This document shows positions 34,257 to 43,652 of a stretch of DNA of 64,000 nucleotides, in pieces. How positions within the stretch are numbered: position 1 is the first letter of the stretch; every line of letters begins with the position of its first letter. Source of the DNA: UBA10677 sp045654245 (GTDB taxonomy: Bacteria; Bacillota; Clostridia; Christensenellales; Pumilibacteraceae); NCBI GenBank assembly GCA_045654245.1, contig JAZOMX010000009.1, positions 62,001-126,000 on the forward strand, written 5' to 3'. The notes beneath the pieces are model-generated. The model was not told the origin of the DNA, ran no database searches, and saw nothing but the letters and a program-made list of their open reading frames with translations. The position numbers were made by a program, and so were the translations under genes.

Positions 34257-35324
34257 TTAGTCTTTATCTCGTAATTTTATGCTTTGGGAGGCATTTCTTC
34301 GAATTTCATCGCTTATTGCTGCGTAATGTCTTTTTGTAACATTTACATCTTTGTGCCCTAAAACATCGGCAACGACGTAGATGTCTTGCGTCTGACGATA
34401 AAGCATAGTGCCAAAAGAACTACGAAGTTTATGTGGCGTGATTTTTTTTAGCGGAGCGACGATGGAGGTGTATTTTTCGACCAACAGCTGAACGGCTCTA
34501 ACGGTAATTCGTCTTCCGCGTAAGGATAAAAATAAAGCGTTATTATCGGTAATCCTTTGTGCAAAATCAGTGTTTTCGGCAATTTCATTATCAAGCCAAG
34601 TTAAATAATTTTCAAGCGCACTTTCGACTTCGTCAGAAAAATAAAGAACAGTTTTTGCACCACCTTTTCGGGTAACGCTTATTGCTAGGTTGGATAAATC
34701 TACGTCTGATTTGTCTAATCCCACGCATTCGCTAATACGAATTCCGGTGCCAAGAAATAACGTTAGTATGGCAACGTCGCGCAATTTGGTTTTTTCTTGA
34801 AATGCTTTTTGTCTATGGGTCAGAGCAGTACCTGTTTCGGCAACGTCTAAAAGGTTGGCGATTTCATTGGTGTCTAAAAAGCGTATTGGTGTTTCGTGGG
34901 CCTTTGGTGTTTCGATTTTTTGGGTAATATTTTCAGGAGAGTAATCTCGCTTGTATAAAAACTTGAAAAATGAGCGCAAAGAGGCTAGTTTGCGTTGTTT
35001 TGACGAATTTCCACATTTGTAAACTTTTCCGTTCGAATTGTAAGCGCTAATATACTCCAAAAAAAGTTCAATATCATACGGTTTTATGATGTTTATGTCA
35101 GACATAGTAATTTCGCGCACTGAATTTTTGTCGAAAAACTTATTTTTTATCAAATATTCGAAAAAAATGCGCAAATCACTAACGTAACCTAGTCTAGTTA
35201 ATGGTGTAGTGCGTAATTGTATTGAAACTATAAATTCACTAACAAATTCGGGTAATTCTTTGCAAATTTCCCTAATTTTATTGATATTTTCGAGATTTCG
35301 ATTGTCGTAATAAACTTTTCCCAT
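34257..35324 (-). CDS. Tyrosine recombinase, XerS-like
   Basis: A 355-aa site-specific recombinase with an N-terminal SAM-like core-binding domain (about 15-140) and the catalytic domain. All active-site residues are visible: Arg in GTGIRISECVGL near 200, Lys in VTRKGGAKT near 223, H-K-L-R in ITPHKLRSSFG near 299, and His/Tyr in LGHKDVNVTKRHYAA near 325. The length and the ALTHRQKAFQEKTKLRD insertion before the first Arg resemble the single-recombinase XerS rather than XerC/XerD (about 300 aa). It likely resolves chromosome dimers. It stands next to repair genes, not to mobile cargo. The start ATG is at the predicted transcription start with no Shine-Dalgarno. Confidence 0.85.
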   Translation of the reverse strand: MGKVYYDNRNLENINKIREICKELPEFVSEFIVSIQLRTTPLTRLGYVSDLRIFFEYLIKNKFFDKNSVREITMSDINIIKPYDIELFLEYISAYNSNGKVYKCGNSSKQRKLASLRSFFKFLYKRDYSPENITQKIETPKAHETPIRFLDTNEIANLLDVAETGTALTHRQKAFQEKTKLRDVAILTLFLGTGIRISECVGLDKSDVDLSNLAISVTRKGGAKTVLYFSDEVESALENYLTWLDNEIAENTDFAQRITDNNALFLSLRGRRITVRAVQLLVEKYTSIVAPLKKITPHKLRSSFGTMLYRQTQDIYVVADVLGHKDVNVTKRHYAAISDEIRRNASQSIKLRDKD

Positions 35325-35649
35325 AATTATATTATAGCAAACTGCTGTAAAAAAAGCAATAGTTTTTTGCGAAGAGATATGTTACTGTAAAAATCATTTT
35401 ATAAATCGCTGAAATAAATGTTATGCTCGGAATGGACAGCGAATTAAAATTTGTAAAATAATAACATTATAGATAAAGTAAAATCGTAAATGGTATAAAT
35501 TTACTTAGTTGACGATAAAGTGCACAATAATAAGGCATGTATCATTTCACATAAGTGTGCTTTTGCGAAGTAATTAAATAGCCGTAGCGTAATTTTTTTT
35601 CACGGCTATTGTCTTCTACTCTTTTCGAAAGAATAAGTATGAGAGTCAA
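35325..35649. other. 325-bp intergenic region without a gene
   Basis: Besides the recombinase promoter at one end and a hairpin at the other (AATAGCCGT 35577-35585 with ACGGCTATT 35602-35610, 16-nt loop), I find no gene or tRNA. On minus the hairpin is followed by TTTAATTAC and may end the miaB-to-lyase operon. It is AT-rich, with an imperfect palindrome centred on TTCGAA near 35628-35633. A Xer target site could lie here but none is recognised. Confidence 0.5.
35331..35359 (-). promoter_or_regulatory. Promoter of the Xer-type gene, leaderless arrangement
   Basis: On minus: TTGCTT (35359-35354), 17-nt spacer, TATAAT (35336-35331). Only six bases separate the -10 box from the ATG at 35324. 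Confidence 0.7.
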
Positions 35650-36864
35650 TTATAGTTTATTTACAATCTCATTTAGGACGATTTTTGCGTGTTCATAAGT
35701 GAGTGAACCTTGAAAGTATGCGATATAAGGTTCTTTTATTGGTGCATCAGCGCTCATCTCTATTGAAGAACCTTGAACGAAAGCGCCTGCAGCCATAATT
35801 ACTTGGTGCTTATACCCTGGCATATCCCACGGTTCTGGCAAAACGTGGCTATCTACTGGTGAAAAGGTTTGTATCGTTTGGCAAAATGTAATTAGTTCTT
35901 CTTTCGTGTTGAATTTTATAGAGGTTATTATGTCGTTTTGCTTTTCGGTTATCTTTGGAATCGTTTGATATCCGATATCCGAAAGAACGCAACTGAATAA
36001 CATTGATGCTTTCAGCGCTTGTGCTACGACGTGTGGGGCAATAAAAAATCCTTGATAGAAATATTGATATCCGTAAGCGTAAGAGCCAACCTCCCTCCCT
36101 ATTCCTGGGGCGGTTAATCTGCCTGCGATTTTTTCCACGAGGTCTCGTTTTCCTGCAATATAACCTCCTGTTGGGGCAATTCCACCGCCCGGATTTTTGA
36201 TAAGCGAGCCGATAATTATATCTGCGCCGACGGAAGTTGGTTCTTTTACGTCGGTAAATTCGCCGTAACAATTATCAACGACGATTGGTGAGGACGATAT
36301 TTCTTTAATTTTTGTTACAATCTCCTCTATTTCGCCTATCGATAATGCGCTACGCCAACTATATCCGCGAGAACGCTGGATGAATATTACGGCAGGATTA
36401 AGTAGTTTTATTGCGTCTAGTGCGTTTTTTTCATCAATCTTTCCGTCGCTGTTTAGTTCGATTTTGGAAAATTTGATACCAAATTCTTTAAGCGAGCCTA
36501 TTCCGTCACCAGAGACTACATCCAAAAGTGTGTCGTAAGGATTTCCAGTTATCGAAAGAAGTGTATCGTTTGGGCGTAAAAGGCCAAAAAGCGCCGTGCT
36601 GATTGCGTGTGTTCCATTTGCAATTAGTGGCGACACGATTGCGCTTTCTGCGTCAAAAGTTTGTGCAAATAAATTGCACAGGGTATCTCTACCGATATCA
36701 TCATACCCGTAGCCGTTTGTACCTGAAAAATGACGGAGCGCAATTCTGTTATTTTTAAAACTGTCTAAAACTTTTTTCTGATTATAAAGCGCTGTTTCAT
36801 CTATTTTAGCAAAGACATCCTTTAGTTTTTCCTCGGCGGAAAGTATAAGATTGCTTATTTCCAT
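35650..36864 (-). CDS. Methionine gamma-lyase family (aluminium-resistance-like) PLP protein
   Basis: A 404-aa PLP enzyme related to cystathionine/methionine gamma-lyases and annotated in Firmicutes as YnbB or aluminium-resistance protein. The cofactor-binding Lys is in IIGSLIKNPGGG near residue 222. FSGTNGYGYDDIGRD near 45, SPLIANGTHAISTALFG near 78, and VVDNCYGEFTD are family motifs. It lies directly after miaA, the usual position in Firmicutes, with GAGGAAT before the ATG. The true substrate of this subfamily is not settled. Confidence 0.86.
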   Translation of the reverse strand: MEISNLILSAEEKLKDVFAKIDETALYNQKKVLDSFKNNRIALRHFSGTNGYGYDDIGRDTLCNLFAQTFDAESAIVSPLIANGTHAISTALFGLLRPNDTLLSITGNPYDTLLDVVSGDGIGSLKEFGIKFSKIELNSDGKIDEKNALDAIKLLNPAVIFIQRSRGYSWRSALSIGEIEEIVTKIKEISSSPIVVDNCYGEFTDVKEPTSVGADIIIGSLIKNPGGGIAPTGGYIAGKRDLVEKIAGRLTAPGIGREVGSYAYGYQYFYQGFFIAPHVVAQALKASMLFSCVLSDIGYQTIPKITEKQNDIITSIKFNTKEELITFCQTIQTFSPVDSHVLPEPWDMPGYKHQVIMAAGAFVQGSSIEMSADAPIKEPYIAYFQGSLTYEHAKIVLNEIVNKL

Positions 36865-36866
36865 TG

Positions 36867-37796
36867 TTATTCCTCTGATAAAAATTCTTGTATTTTAGTA
36901 AGTGCATTTTCTTTTTCGTTGGGTTGTAGCCATAATTTTTCGCCTTTTATTCCTCTGAAAAAAGTTAGTTGCCTTTTTGCGTAATTTCTAGTGAGTTTTT
37001 TAATTTCTTCAATCATAATTTCAAGCGAAGGATATTTCCCGTCGATATATTCGTAGATTTGTTTGTACCCTATCGCTTGCATACTTTGAAAGTTTTTGTA
37101 CTCAATCAGCGCTAATGCTTCTTCGTAAAGTCCGTCGCTGAACATTTGGTCAACGCGTTTATTGATTGCGCTATACAAATCTGCTCTAGGTGCATCTAAA
37201 ACTAAAAAAAGATAGTCGTATTTGCAGTCTGACGTGGTAACGATTTGACTTTTGGGTTTTCCTGTAACCTCAAAAATTTCAATTGCTCTAATTATTCGTT
37301 TTGTGTCATTGATTGAAATTTTTTCTGCTGAAATTGGGTCTATTTCTCTTAAATGGTTGTAAATATATTCATTTCCATTTTGGGATAGTATATTTTTCCA
37401 TTTTTCGCGCACGGTTTCAGATTTGTCTGTGTCTGAAAAATTCATACCATTGATGAGCGCGTTTATATATAGGCCAGTTCCTCCCGCTATTATTGGGAGT
37501 TTGCCAAGAGAAAGTATTTCGCTTATTTTGTTTTCGCAATCGAGTAAAAACGCTCCCGCAGAATACCTATCTTCGAGAGAAACGATATCTATTAAGTGGT
37601 GAGTTATTCCCTGCATTTCGTTGGGGGTAACTTTTCCAGTGCCGATATCTAATCCTTTATATATTTGCATTGAATCTGCGCTTATAATTTCGCCGTTGAA
37701 TTTTTTTGCACACTCAATTGCGAAAGCGGATTTTCCTATTGCGGTTGGACCACCGATAATGATTATTTTGTTTTTTATACTATGCGTTTGAACCAT
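36867..37796 (-). CDS. miaA: tRNA dimethylallyltransferase
   Basis: Adds the dimethylallyl group to A37 of tRNAs reading UNN codons; MiaB (also in this operon) then methylthiolates it. The P-loop GGPTAIGKSAF is near residue 16, ISADSMQIYKGLDIGTGK near 42, the THHLID motif near 68 and GGTGLYINALI near 104. The protein has 309 aa, the normal size. ATG 37796 is used, which overlaps the end of mutL by 22 bases; more upstream codons in frame would give an unneeded basic extension. No clear ribosome site is visible, consistent with coupling to mutL. Confidence 0.93.
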   Translation of the reverse strand: MVQTHSIKNKIIIIGGPTAIGKSAFAIECAKKFNGEIISADSMQIYKGLDIGTGKVTPNEMQGITHHLIDIVSLEDRYSAGAFLLDCENKISEILSLGKLPIIAGGTGLYINALINGMNFSDTDKSETVREKWKNILSQNGNEYIYNHLREIDPISAEKISINDTKRIIRAIEIFEVTGKPKSQIVTTSDCKYDYLFLVLDAPRADLYSAINKRVDQMFSDGLYEEALALIEYKNFQSMQAIGYKQIYEYIDGKYPSLEIMIEEIKKLTRNYAKRQLTFFRGIKGEKLWLQPNEKENALTKIQEFLSEE

Positions 37797-39652
37797 TTTT
37801 CGATTTCGTTTCTTGTTAGTCTTATTGAGATTGGGCGACCGTGTGGACAAAAGAGTTCGCTAGTTTCTGCAGACATCTGCTCTATTAGTGAATTTATTTC
37901 TATGTCGGATAGGTCGTCCTCGCCTTTTGTTGCTGATTTGCAAGCGTGTTGCATCAATTTTTCCTTAAACGTTTGAGGCAAAAGATTTTTTCCTGGCTCT
38001 ACATCATCACGAAGAAAATCGTTTATAAAGAGCCTAACGTTGAGTTTTGCGCAACAAAGCGGAACGGTTTTAAGTGAAAATGAATCATCGCTGTTGCTTG
38101 TGATGGTAAATCCTGCCTCTTTGAGTGCGTCCATGTTTGCAAGTAGTACGTCTTTTTCTTCGGGAGAAAGATTAAACTTGTATGGAATTAGCATGTTTTG
38201 TATTGCTACGTTGCCACTTTCGAACTCTTTTAAGTATCTATCGTAAATCAATTTTTCGTGCGCAGCGTGTTGGTCAATGAGATATACGTCGTTATCATGT
38301 TCAACAATAATGTATGTATTAAATATTTTGCCTATAATTTTAATTACGGGTTTTACGTCAAAAGCGACTTGTTTCGCTGTAAACGGTGCAATCGTGTTAG
38401 TTTGCTCCTTGAATTTAGACGATTGGTTGGTTTGCGACGAATTAAAACTAACGACTCTTGGAACTTCGAAATCCAAAATGGAACTGTCAACTTTGCTCGG
38501 CGCATAATTTGAAGTTTGTTTTTCCTGGCTTAAATCCGTTTCTTTTGTCGAATCCAAAATAGGCGTATAAATTGTAAAACCATTTTCTTCTAGTTTGTTG
38601 CTTTCGGTAGCGTGCTTTGGTGAAAAAATATCGTCGAAATTATCTTCAATAACCTTAGAAATTGCAGTTTCTTCTTCTATATGGCTTTTTATTGTATCGG
38701 CTACGATTTTTTTAATCAGTCCCGGAATTGCAAATTTTACTTGCAATTTATTTGGGTGTACGTTTACGTCAACTAAATCGTGTGGGATTGTCAAATAAAG
38801 TACGTAGGTCGGGTACTGTCGTGTCATTAGGTATTTTTGGTAACAGCCGAAAATTGTGTAAGAAACGTCGTCGTTTATAACGTATCTTCCGTTTACTATA
38901 AGCGTTTGAAATGCTCTAGAATGTTTGGAGAAAGATGGTTTATTAATGTATCCGGAGAGCGAAATGTCTGACATAGTACTATTAATTTTTATCATATTTC
39001 CCAAATATTCGCTTTTATATACGGTTTTTATGGCATCTTCCATACTTTCTCCGCTAGAAGAATAAACGGTTCTATCGTTTACCGTATATAAAAATGAAAT
39101 ATTATAGTTTGCGAGAATAAAGCGCTCTACCATAGAGGTTATAGCATTTTCTTCACTACTTGGCTTGTTTAAGAATTTTTTTCTCGCAGGAATTCTATCG
39201 AAAAGATTTTCTACAGTAACCGAAGTGCCGAACGGAGCGCCTATTTCGCCAAAATCAATTTCAACTCCGTTGTCTATACAATATCTACTTCCTAGTTCGT
39301 CGCCTGCTCGCCTAGAAACCATAGTTGTGCGTGAAACGGATGCGATACTTGGCAGTGCTTCTCCTCTAAATCCTAACGTTGCAATTCCGTCAAGGTCCTC
39401 GATTTTATTTATTTTACTTGTTGCGTGTGGCAAGAATGCAGTTTTTATATCGGTTGACGCTATACCTTTACCGTTATCAGCAACTCTAATAAAGTCGATA
39501 CCGCCGTTTTTAATTGATATTGATATACTAGTCGCGCCAGCATCAATACTGTTTTCAACGAGTTCTTTAACGATAGAACTTGGACGCTCAACTACTTCGC
39601 CAGCAGCAATACGATTAAATATACTCTTGTCTAGGACTTTAATTTCTGTCAT
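37775..39652 (-). CDS. mutL: DNA mismatch repair protein MutL
   Basis: Mismatch repair ATPase/endonuclease of 625 aa. The GHKL ATPase motifs are VVKELVENSIDAGA-type (residue about 34), VADNGKGI, and TLGFRGEALPSI near 92. The C-terminal endonuclease domain has DQHAAHEKLIYD near 461, QHACKSATKGEDD, and FCPHGRPISIRL near the end. The metal motif DQHA-x2-E-x4-E ends in Asp instead of Glu, but the other endonuclease motifs are intact. AAGGAGA precedes ATG 39652, which overlaps the mutS end by 14 bases. Confidence 0.95.
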   Translation of the reverse strand: MTEIKVLDKSIFNRIAAGEVVERPSSIVKELVENSIDAGATSISISIKNGGIDFIRVADNGKGIASTDIKTAFLPHATSKINKIEDLDGIATLGFRGEALPSIASVSRTTMVSRRAGDELGSRYCIDNGVEIDFGEIGAPFGTSVTVENLFDRIPARKKFLNKPSSEENAITSMVERFILANYNISFLYTVNDRTVYSSSGESMEDAIKTVYKSEYLGNMIKINSTMSDISLSGYINKPSFSKHSRAFQTLIVNGRYVINDDVSYTIFGCYQKYLMTRQYPTYVLYLTIPHDLVDVNVHPNKLQVKFAIPGLIKKIVADTIKSHIEEETAISKVIEDNFDDIFSPKHATESNKLEENGFTIYTPILDSTKETDLSQEKQTSNYAPSKVDSSILDFEVPRVVSFNSSQTNQSSKFKEQTNTIAPFTAKQVAFDVKPVIKIIGKIFNTYIIVEHDNDVYLIDQHAAHEKLIYDRYLKEFESGNVAIQNMLIPYKFNLSPEEKDVLLANMDALKEAGFTITSNSDDSFSLKTVPLCCAKLNVRLFINDFLRDDVEPGKNLLPQTFKEKLMQHACKSATKGEDDLSDIEINSLIEQMSAETSELFCPHGRPISIRLTRNEIEKWFKRIV

Positions 39653-42236
39653 TATCGAGTTTCTCCTTAAGGTCATAGAGAATATCGAACGCTTTTTTGG
39701 GAGATAATTCGTTCAAATCAAGTTCTCTTATGATTGACAATATTTCATTGTTAGAGTTGTTTGAAAAAATGGATAGTTGGTAATTCGTATCCTCTTTTTC
39801 TTTTCTAGCAATATCAGATTTTTCAAGTTTTTTGAGAAGTTCTTTTGCTTTTTTTAGTACATCTTCGGGAACGCCGGCTAGGCCTGCGACTTCAATACCA
39901 AAACTTTTATTTGCGCTACCTCGCATAAGTTTGCGCATAAAAACAATCGTGCCTTGAATTTCGCGAACTGTCATTTTGTAATTTTTTAGTCCAGCGTAGA
40001 CGCCTTCAAGTTCCGTTAACTCGTGGTAATGAGTGGAAAACAGCGTTTTTGCTTTAACTTTTGTAGAAATATGTTCAATAATAGCCCAAGCAATACTCAA
40101 TCCGTCGAAAGTTGCCGTTCCACGACCTATTTCGTCGAGAAGTAACAAACTATTTTCCGTAGCGTTATCCAAAATATTTGCAACTTCGGACATCTCAACC
40201 ATAAAGGTACTTCTACCCGTTGAAAGGTCGTCGCTTGCTCCTACTCGTGTAAATATTTTGTCGATAGGACAGATTTTTGCGCGCTTAGCGGGGACAAAAC
40301 TTCCCATATGTGCCATAATGACGATAATAGCAACTTGACGCATATAGATACTTTTACCAGCCATATTCGGACCAGTAATAAGCATAGTTTTATTTTCGGA
40401 ATTGTCTAGTAGTGTATCGTTGGGAACGAAAGGTTCATTTCCGAGAAGTTTTTCTACGACGCAATGTCTGCCTTCAATTATTTGAAGTTCAGTAATTTCG
40501 TTTCCGATTTCGGGCTTAACGTAATCTTTGTTCCCAGCGACGATTGTGTTGGAAAATAGGCAATCTAGGTAAGCAATTCGTTTTGCTGAATCCAAAATTT
40601 CTTCTATACGTTCATTGATTCTCTCAACGATTTTCTTAAAAATTAACTGTTCACGATTTTTAGCATATTCTTCAGCGTTAAGAATTTTGTTTTCAATTTC
40701 TTTTAATTCTTCGGTAACGAAACGCTCGCTGTTTGCAATCGTTTGACGACGAATATAACGAAGTGGAACTAAATCTAGTTGAGATTTTGTTACTTCTATG
40801 TAGTATCCAAAAACTCGGTTGTACGCAATTTTTAGGTTTTTAATTCCCGTTAAGTTCTTTTCGTTTTCTTCGAGTTGCTTTAATACCTTCTTTGAATTTG
40901 AATTAATTGCTCTATATTCGTCAAGTTCGGAATCAAATCCATCCGCTATTATTCCACCCTCTTTTAGTACGCTCGCAGGGTTGGGTAAAATTGCCGAGCA
41001 AATAAGCGAGGAAAGTTCGGAAAAATCTGCAATGCTTGAGAATAGTTCGCTTATTTTTTTATCGGTAATTCCGTTTGCGGTAAATTTAAGTTTTTCGAGT
41101 GATTGTAGCGAATCACCAAGCATACGACAATCTTTTGGAGATAAATTTCCATAAGAAGCGCGACTTGCAAGGCGTTCAACGTCGTAAATCGTACTCATAT
41201 CTTCTCTCATAGCCGAAAGAAGTTGATTATTTCTTAATAAATATTCAACGGAAGAAAGTCTTTCGTTGATTTCAGTCATATTGTTCGTGGGGCGTTCTAT
41301 CCAGTTGCGTAGTAATCTTGCGCCCATACTCGTCTTAGTGTTATTCATAAACCAATATAGCGAGCCTTTCGATTTGTTATCGGCAAACGAAGAAACGAGT
41401 TCGAGCGTTTTTCTTGCGGACGCATCAATGCTTAAAAAACCGTCGAGCGATTCGTCGGTAGATTTGGTTATATGTTTAAGCGTGCGTTTTTGCGTTTCGG
41501 CCAAATAGTTGAATAGTGCGCCTGACGAATTGACGCATAACGGTTTTTCAACTACTTTTTTCCAATCCTTAAAACTGTTTTTAAGGATTTCAAGGGCTGT
41601 ATCGTATTCAAAAATAGGTTCATTATATAGGGAAAATGGGCATACCCCGCCAAATTTTACTAACGAAAGGTTTACTGACTGTGCAAGCATTTCTTCATTA
41701 CATATAATTTCTGAGGGTGCAATTCGGGATAAAAGTTCGTTCAAGTTAAGAGATACTTGCGCGTCAAGTTGTAAAAAACTAAATTCGCCGGTGGAAATAT
41801 CCGTCCAAGAAACGCCGACTTGTCCATTTTGCATATAAATTGACATAAGATAGTTGTTCTTGTTGTCAACTAGCATTTCGCTATCAATTTTCGTACCGGG
41901 CGTAACTTGACGAATTATATCGCGTTCTACTATTCCCTTTTGTTCGCCCGGCTTAGTGGTTTGCTCGCATATTGCAACTTTATAACCGCGCTCTAAGAGT
42001 TTTGACATATAACTTTCAACGGCGTGATATGGAACACCGCACATAGGAGCGCGTTGTTCGAGTCCACAATCTCTACCCGTTAAAGTTAGTTCTAGTTCCC
42101 TACTAGCAATTATAGCGTCATCGAAAAACATCTCATAAAAATCGCCCAAGCGATAAAAGACCAAGGTGTCTTTGTATTGGTCCTTTATCTTAAAATATTG
42201 TTTCATCATCGGTGAGAGTTCGTTTTTATTTTTCAT
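39639..42236 (-). CDS. mutS: DNA mismatch repair protein MutS
   Basis: Mismatch recognition ATPase of 865 aa. The mismatch-binding N-terminus has FYRLGDFYEMFFDDA near residue 28 (the F-x-E motif). The Walker A is GPNMAGKSI near 621, then STFMVEMSEVANIL, Walker B LLLLDEIGRGT and the STHYHELT motif. The ATG overlaps the miaB stop by one base. The miaB-mutS-mutL-miaA order is a conserved Firmicutes cluster. Confidence 0.97.
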   Translation of the reverse strand: MKNKNELSPMMKQYFKIKDQYKDTLVFYRLGDFYEMFFDDAIIASRELELTLTGRDCGLEQRAPMCGVPYHAVESYMSKLLERGYKVAICEQTTKPGEQKGIVERDIIRQVTPGTKIDSEMLVDNKNNYLMSIYMQNGQVGVSWTDISTGEFSFLQLDAQVSLNLNELLSRIAPSEIICNEEMLAQSVNLSLVKFGGVCPFSLYNEPIFEYDTALEILKNSFKDWKKVVEKPLCVNSSGALFNYLAETQKRTLKHITKSTDESLDGFLSIDASARKTLELVSSFADNKSKGSLYWFMNNTKTSMGARLLRNWIERPTNNMTEINERLSSVEYLLRNNQLLSAMREDMSTIYDVERLASRASYGNLSPKDCRMLGDSLQSLEKLKFTANGITDKKISELFSSIADFSELSSLICSAILPNPASVLKEGGIIADGFDSELDEYRAINSNSKKVLKQLEENEKNLTGIKNLKIAYNRVFGYYIEVTKSQLDLVPLRYIRRQTIANSERFVTEELKEIENKILNAEEYAKNREQLIFKKIVERINERIEEILDSAKRIAYLDCLFSNTIVAGNKDYVKPEIGNEITELQIIEGRHCVVEKLLGNEPFVPNDTLLDNSENKTMLITGPNMAGKSIYMRQVAIIVIMAHMGSFVPAKRAKICPIDKIFTRVGASDDLSTGRSTFMVEMSEVANILDNATENSLLLLDEIGRGTATFDGLSIAWAIIEHISTKVKAKTLFSTHYHELTELEGVYAGLKNYKMTVREIQGTIVFMRKLMRGSANKSFGIEVAGLAGVPEDVLKKAKELLKKLEKSDIARKEKEDTNYQLSIFSNNSNNEILSIIRELDLNELSPKKAFDILYDLKEKLDNDRN

Positions 42237-43543
42237 TAAATTGGCTCTCCTTTTAATTGATTGTTTTTCGTTCCCGTTATTTTAACGTCAATAAATTGTC
42301 CCAAAACGTTAGTTTTAGAGGGAAAATATATCGCTTTTTCGCAAGAGGACTTACCTTTTGCTTTTCCGTCTTTCCATTCGTCACATAAAACTTTATAAGT
42401 TTTACCAACGCAAGCATTTGCCTCTTCGTTGCCTATTTCGAACTGAAGGTCAATTAGTGTACGAATACGCTGTTTTTTTATTCCGATAGGAACTTGTTCC
42501 ATTTTGTCCGCAGGAGTTCCTGAGCGTCTTGAATAAATAAAAGTAAACAAATTGTTGTAGCGTACCCTATTGACGATATCTACCGTTTCAAGAAAATCTT
42601 CTTCTGTTTCGGTTGGAAAGCCTACCATAATATCGCTCGATAATCCAGCGTTAGGAATATACTTGCGAATCATATCAATTTTATTGAGATAATCCGATTT
42701 CGTGTACTTCCTATTCATAAGTTTTAGTATTCTATCGCTACCCGATTGAATAGGTAAATGAATAAAATCGGCTAATTTTTCGCTACTTGCTATTACTTTT
42801 ACGACGTCTTCGGATAAATCTTTGGGGTGTGAAGTCATAAATCGAATTTTGTATTCGCCGTCGAATTTGGATAATTTTTCTAGTAAGCGCGCAAAATTTA
42901 CTTCGCTATCGGCAAAGTCGTTACCGTATGAATTGACGTTTTGACCAAGTAGGGTTATTTCTTTGTATCCGTCGTCAATGAGTTTCTCCACGTCGTAGCA
43001 AACCGTATCTAGATTTCTTGAACGCTCTCTTCCTCTAACGTATGGAACTATGCAGTACGAACAAAAGTTGTTACATCCATACATAATATTAACCCAAGCG
43101 TTTACTCCGCTCGTTCGATAAACGGGAACGTTTTCGACGATTTCTGATTCTTTTTCCCAAATATCCGAAACGAACTTTTTTGTCTCGAGCATATCAAGAT
43201 ATTCACCAAATTTATGTAAATTGTGCGTGCCAAATATTAAGTTTATAAATGGACAGCGTTTTTTTAAGGTTTCGGCAGAACCGTCTTTTTGTGCCATGCA
43301 ACCACAAACGGCTACTTTGATATGCGGTTTGGTTTCGAGCAGTTTTTTAACTATACCGAGATTACCAAGCACTTTCTGCTCGGCGGTTTCACGAATACAA
43401 CAAGTGTTAAAAACGATAATATCAGCGTCTTCTTGAGAAAGCGCCTCTACGTAATTTCGTTCACGCAACATTCCGGCAAGTTTTTCGGATTCGTGAACGT
43501 TCATTTGACAACCATAGGTATTTATGTAATATTTCTTTTGCAT
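42236..43543 (-). CDS. miaB: tRNA-2-methylthio-N6-dimethylallyladenosine synthase
   Basis: A radical SAM methylthiotransferase acting on the MiaA product in tRNA. The N-terminal UPF0004 domain opens YINTYGCQMNVHESE, the MiaB form. The radical SAM motif CNNFCSYC is near residues 152-159 followed by PYVRGRERSR, and a TRAM domain closes the 435-aa protein. AAAGGAG lies before the ATG. It is the first gene of the operon running to the gamma-lyase gene. Confidence 0.95.
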   Translation of the reverse strand: MQKKYYINTYGCQMNVHESEKLAGMLRERNYVEALSQEDADIIVFNTCCIRETAEQKVLGNLGIVKKLLETKPHIKVAVCGCMAQKDGSAETLKKRCPFINLIFGTHNLHKFGEYLDMLETKKFVSDIWEKESEIVENVPVYRTSGVNAWVNIMYGCNNFCSYCIVPYVRGRERSRNLDTVCYDVEKLIDDGYKEITLLGQNVNSYGNDFADSEVNFARLLEKLSKFDGEYKIRFMTSHPKDLSEDVVKVIASSEKLADFIHLPIQSGSDRILKLMNRKYTKSDYLNKIDMIRKYIPNAGLSSDIMVGFPTETEEDFLETVDIVNRVRYNNLFTFIYSRRSGTPADKMEQVPIGIKKQRIRTLIDLQFEIGNEEANACVGKTYKVLCDEWKDGKAKGKSSCEKAIYFPSKTNVLGQFIDVKITGTKNNQLKGEPI

Positions 43544-43559
43544 ATAAAACTCCTTTTTA

Positions 43560-43588
43560 ATTATACCCTTTTTTTTGAAAAATGTATA
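43560..43588 (-). promoter_or_regulatory. Promoter of the miaB-mutSL-miaA operon
   Basis: On minus: TATACA (43588-43583, weak -35), 17-nt spacer, TATAAT (43565-43560), 17 nt before the miaB ATG. Confidence 0.55.
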
Positions 43589-43617
43589 GCAAAATTAGGC
43601 GGTAAAAAGTATTTACA

Positions 43618-43647
43618 CCATATTTATTATATAAAACGAACATACTA
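43618..43647 (+). promoter_or_regulatory. Possible SigG/SigF-type forespore promoter of the PBP gene
   Basis: CCATA (43618-43622), an 18-nt spacer, then CATACTA (43641-43647). The -10 fits the Bacillus SigG consensus CATnnTA exactly and the -35 matches four of five positions at the right spacing. No SigA-type promoter of normal spacing is visible here. Confidence 0.45.
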
Positions 43648-43652
43648 ACGTT

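Noticed and set aside
34257..35324. Integrase of a mobile element
   Set aside because: There are no cargo genes, no relaxase or phage genes and no flanking direct repeats. The gene sits among core repair and tRNA-modification genes.
35620..35645. Imperfect palindrome centred on TTCGAA as a dif site
   Set aside because: It does not match any dif arm I can recall with confidence, and the symmetry is partial.
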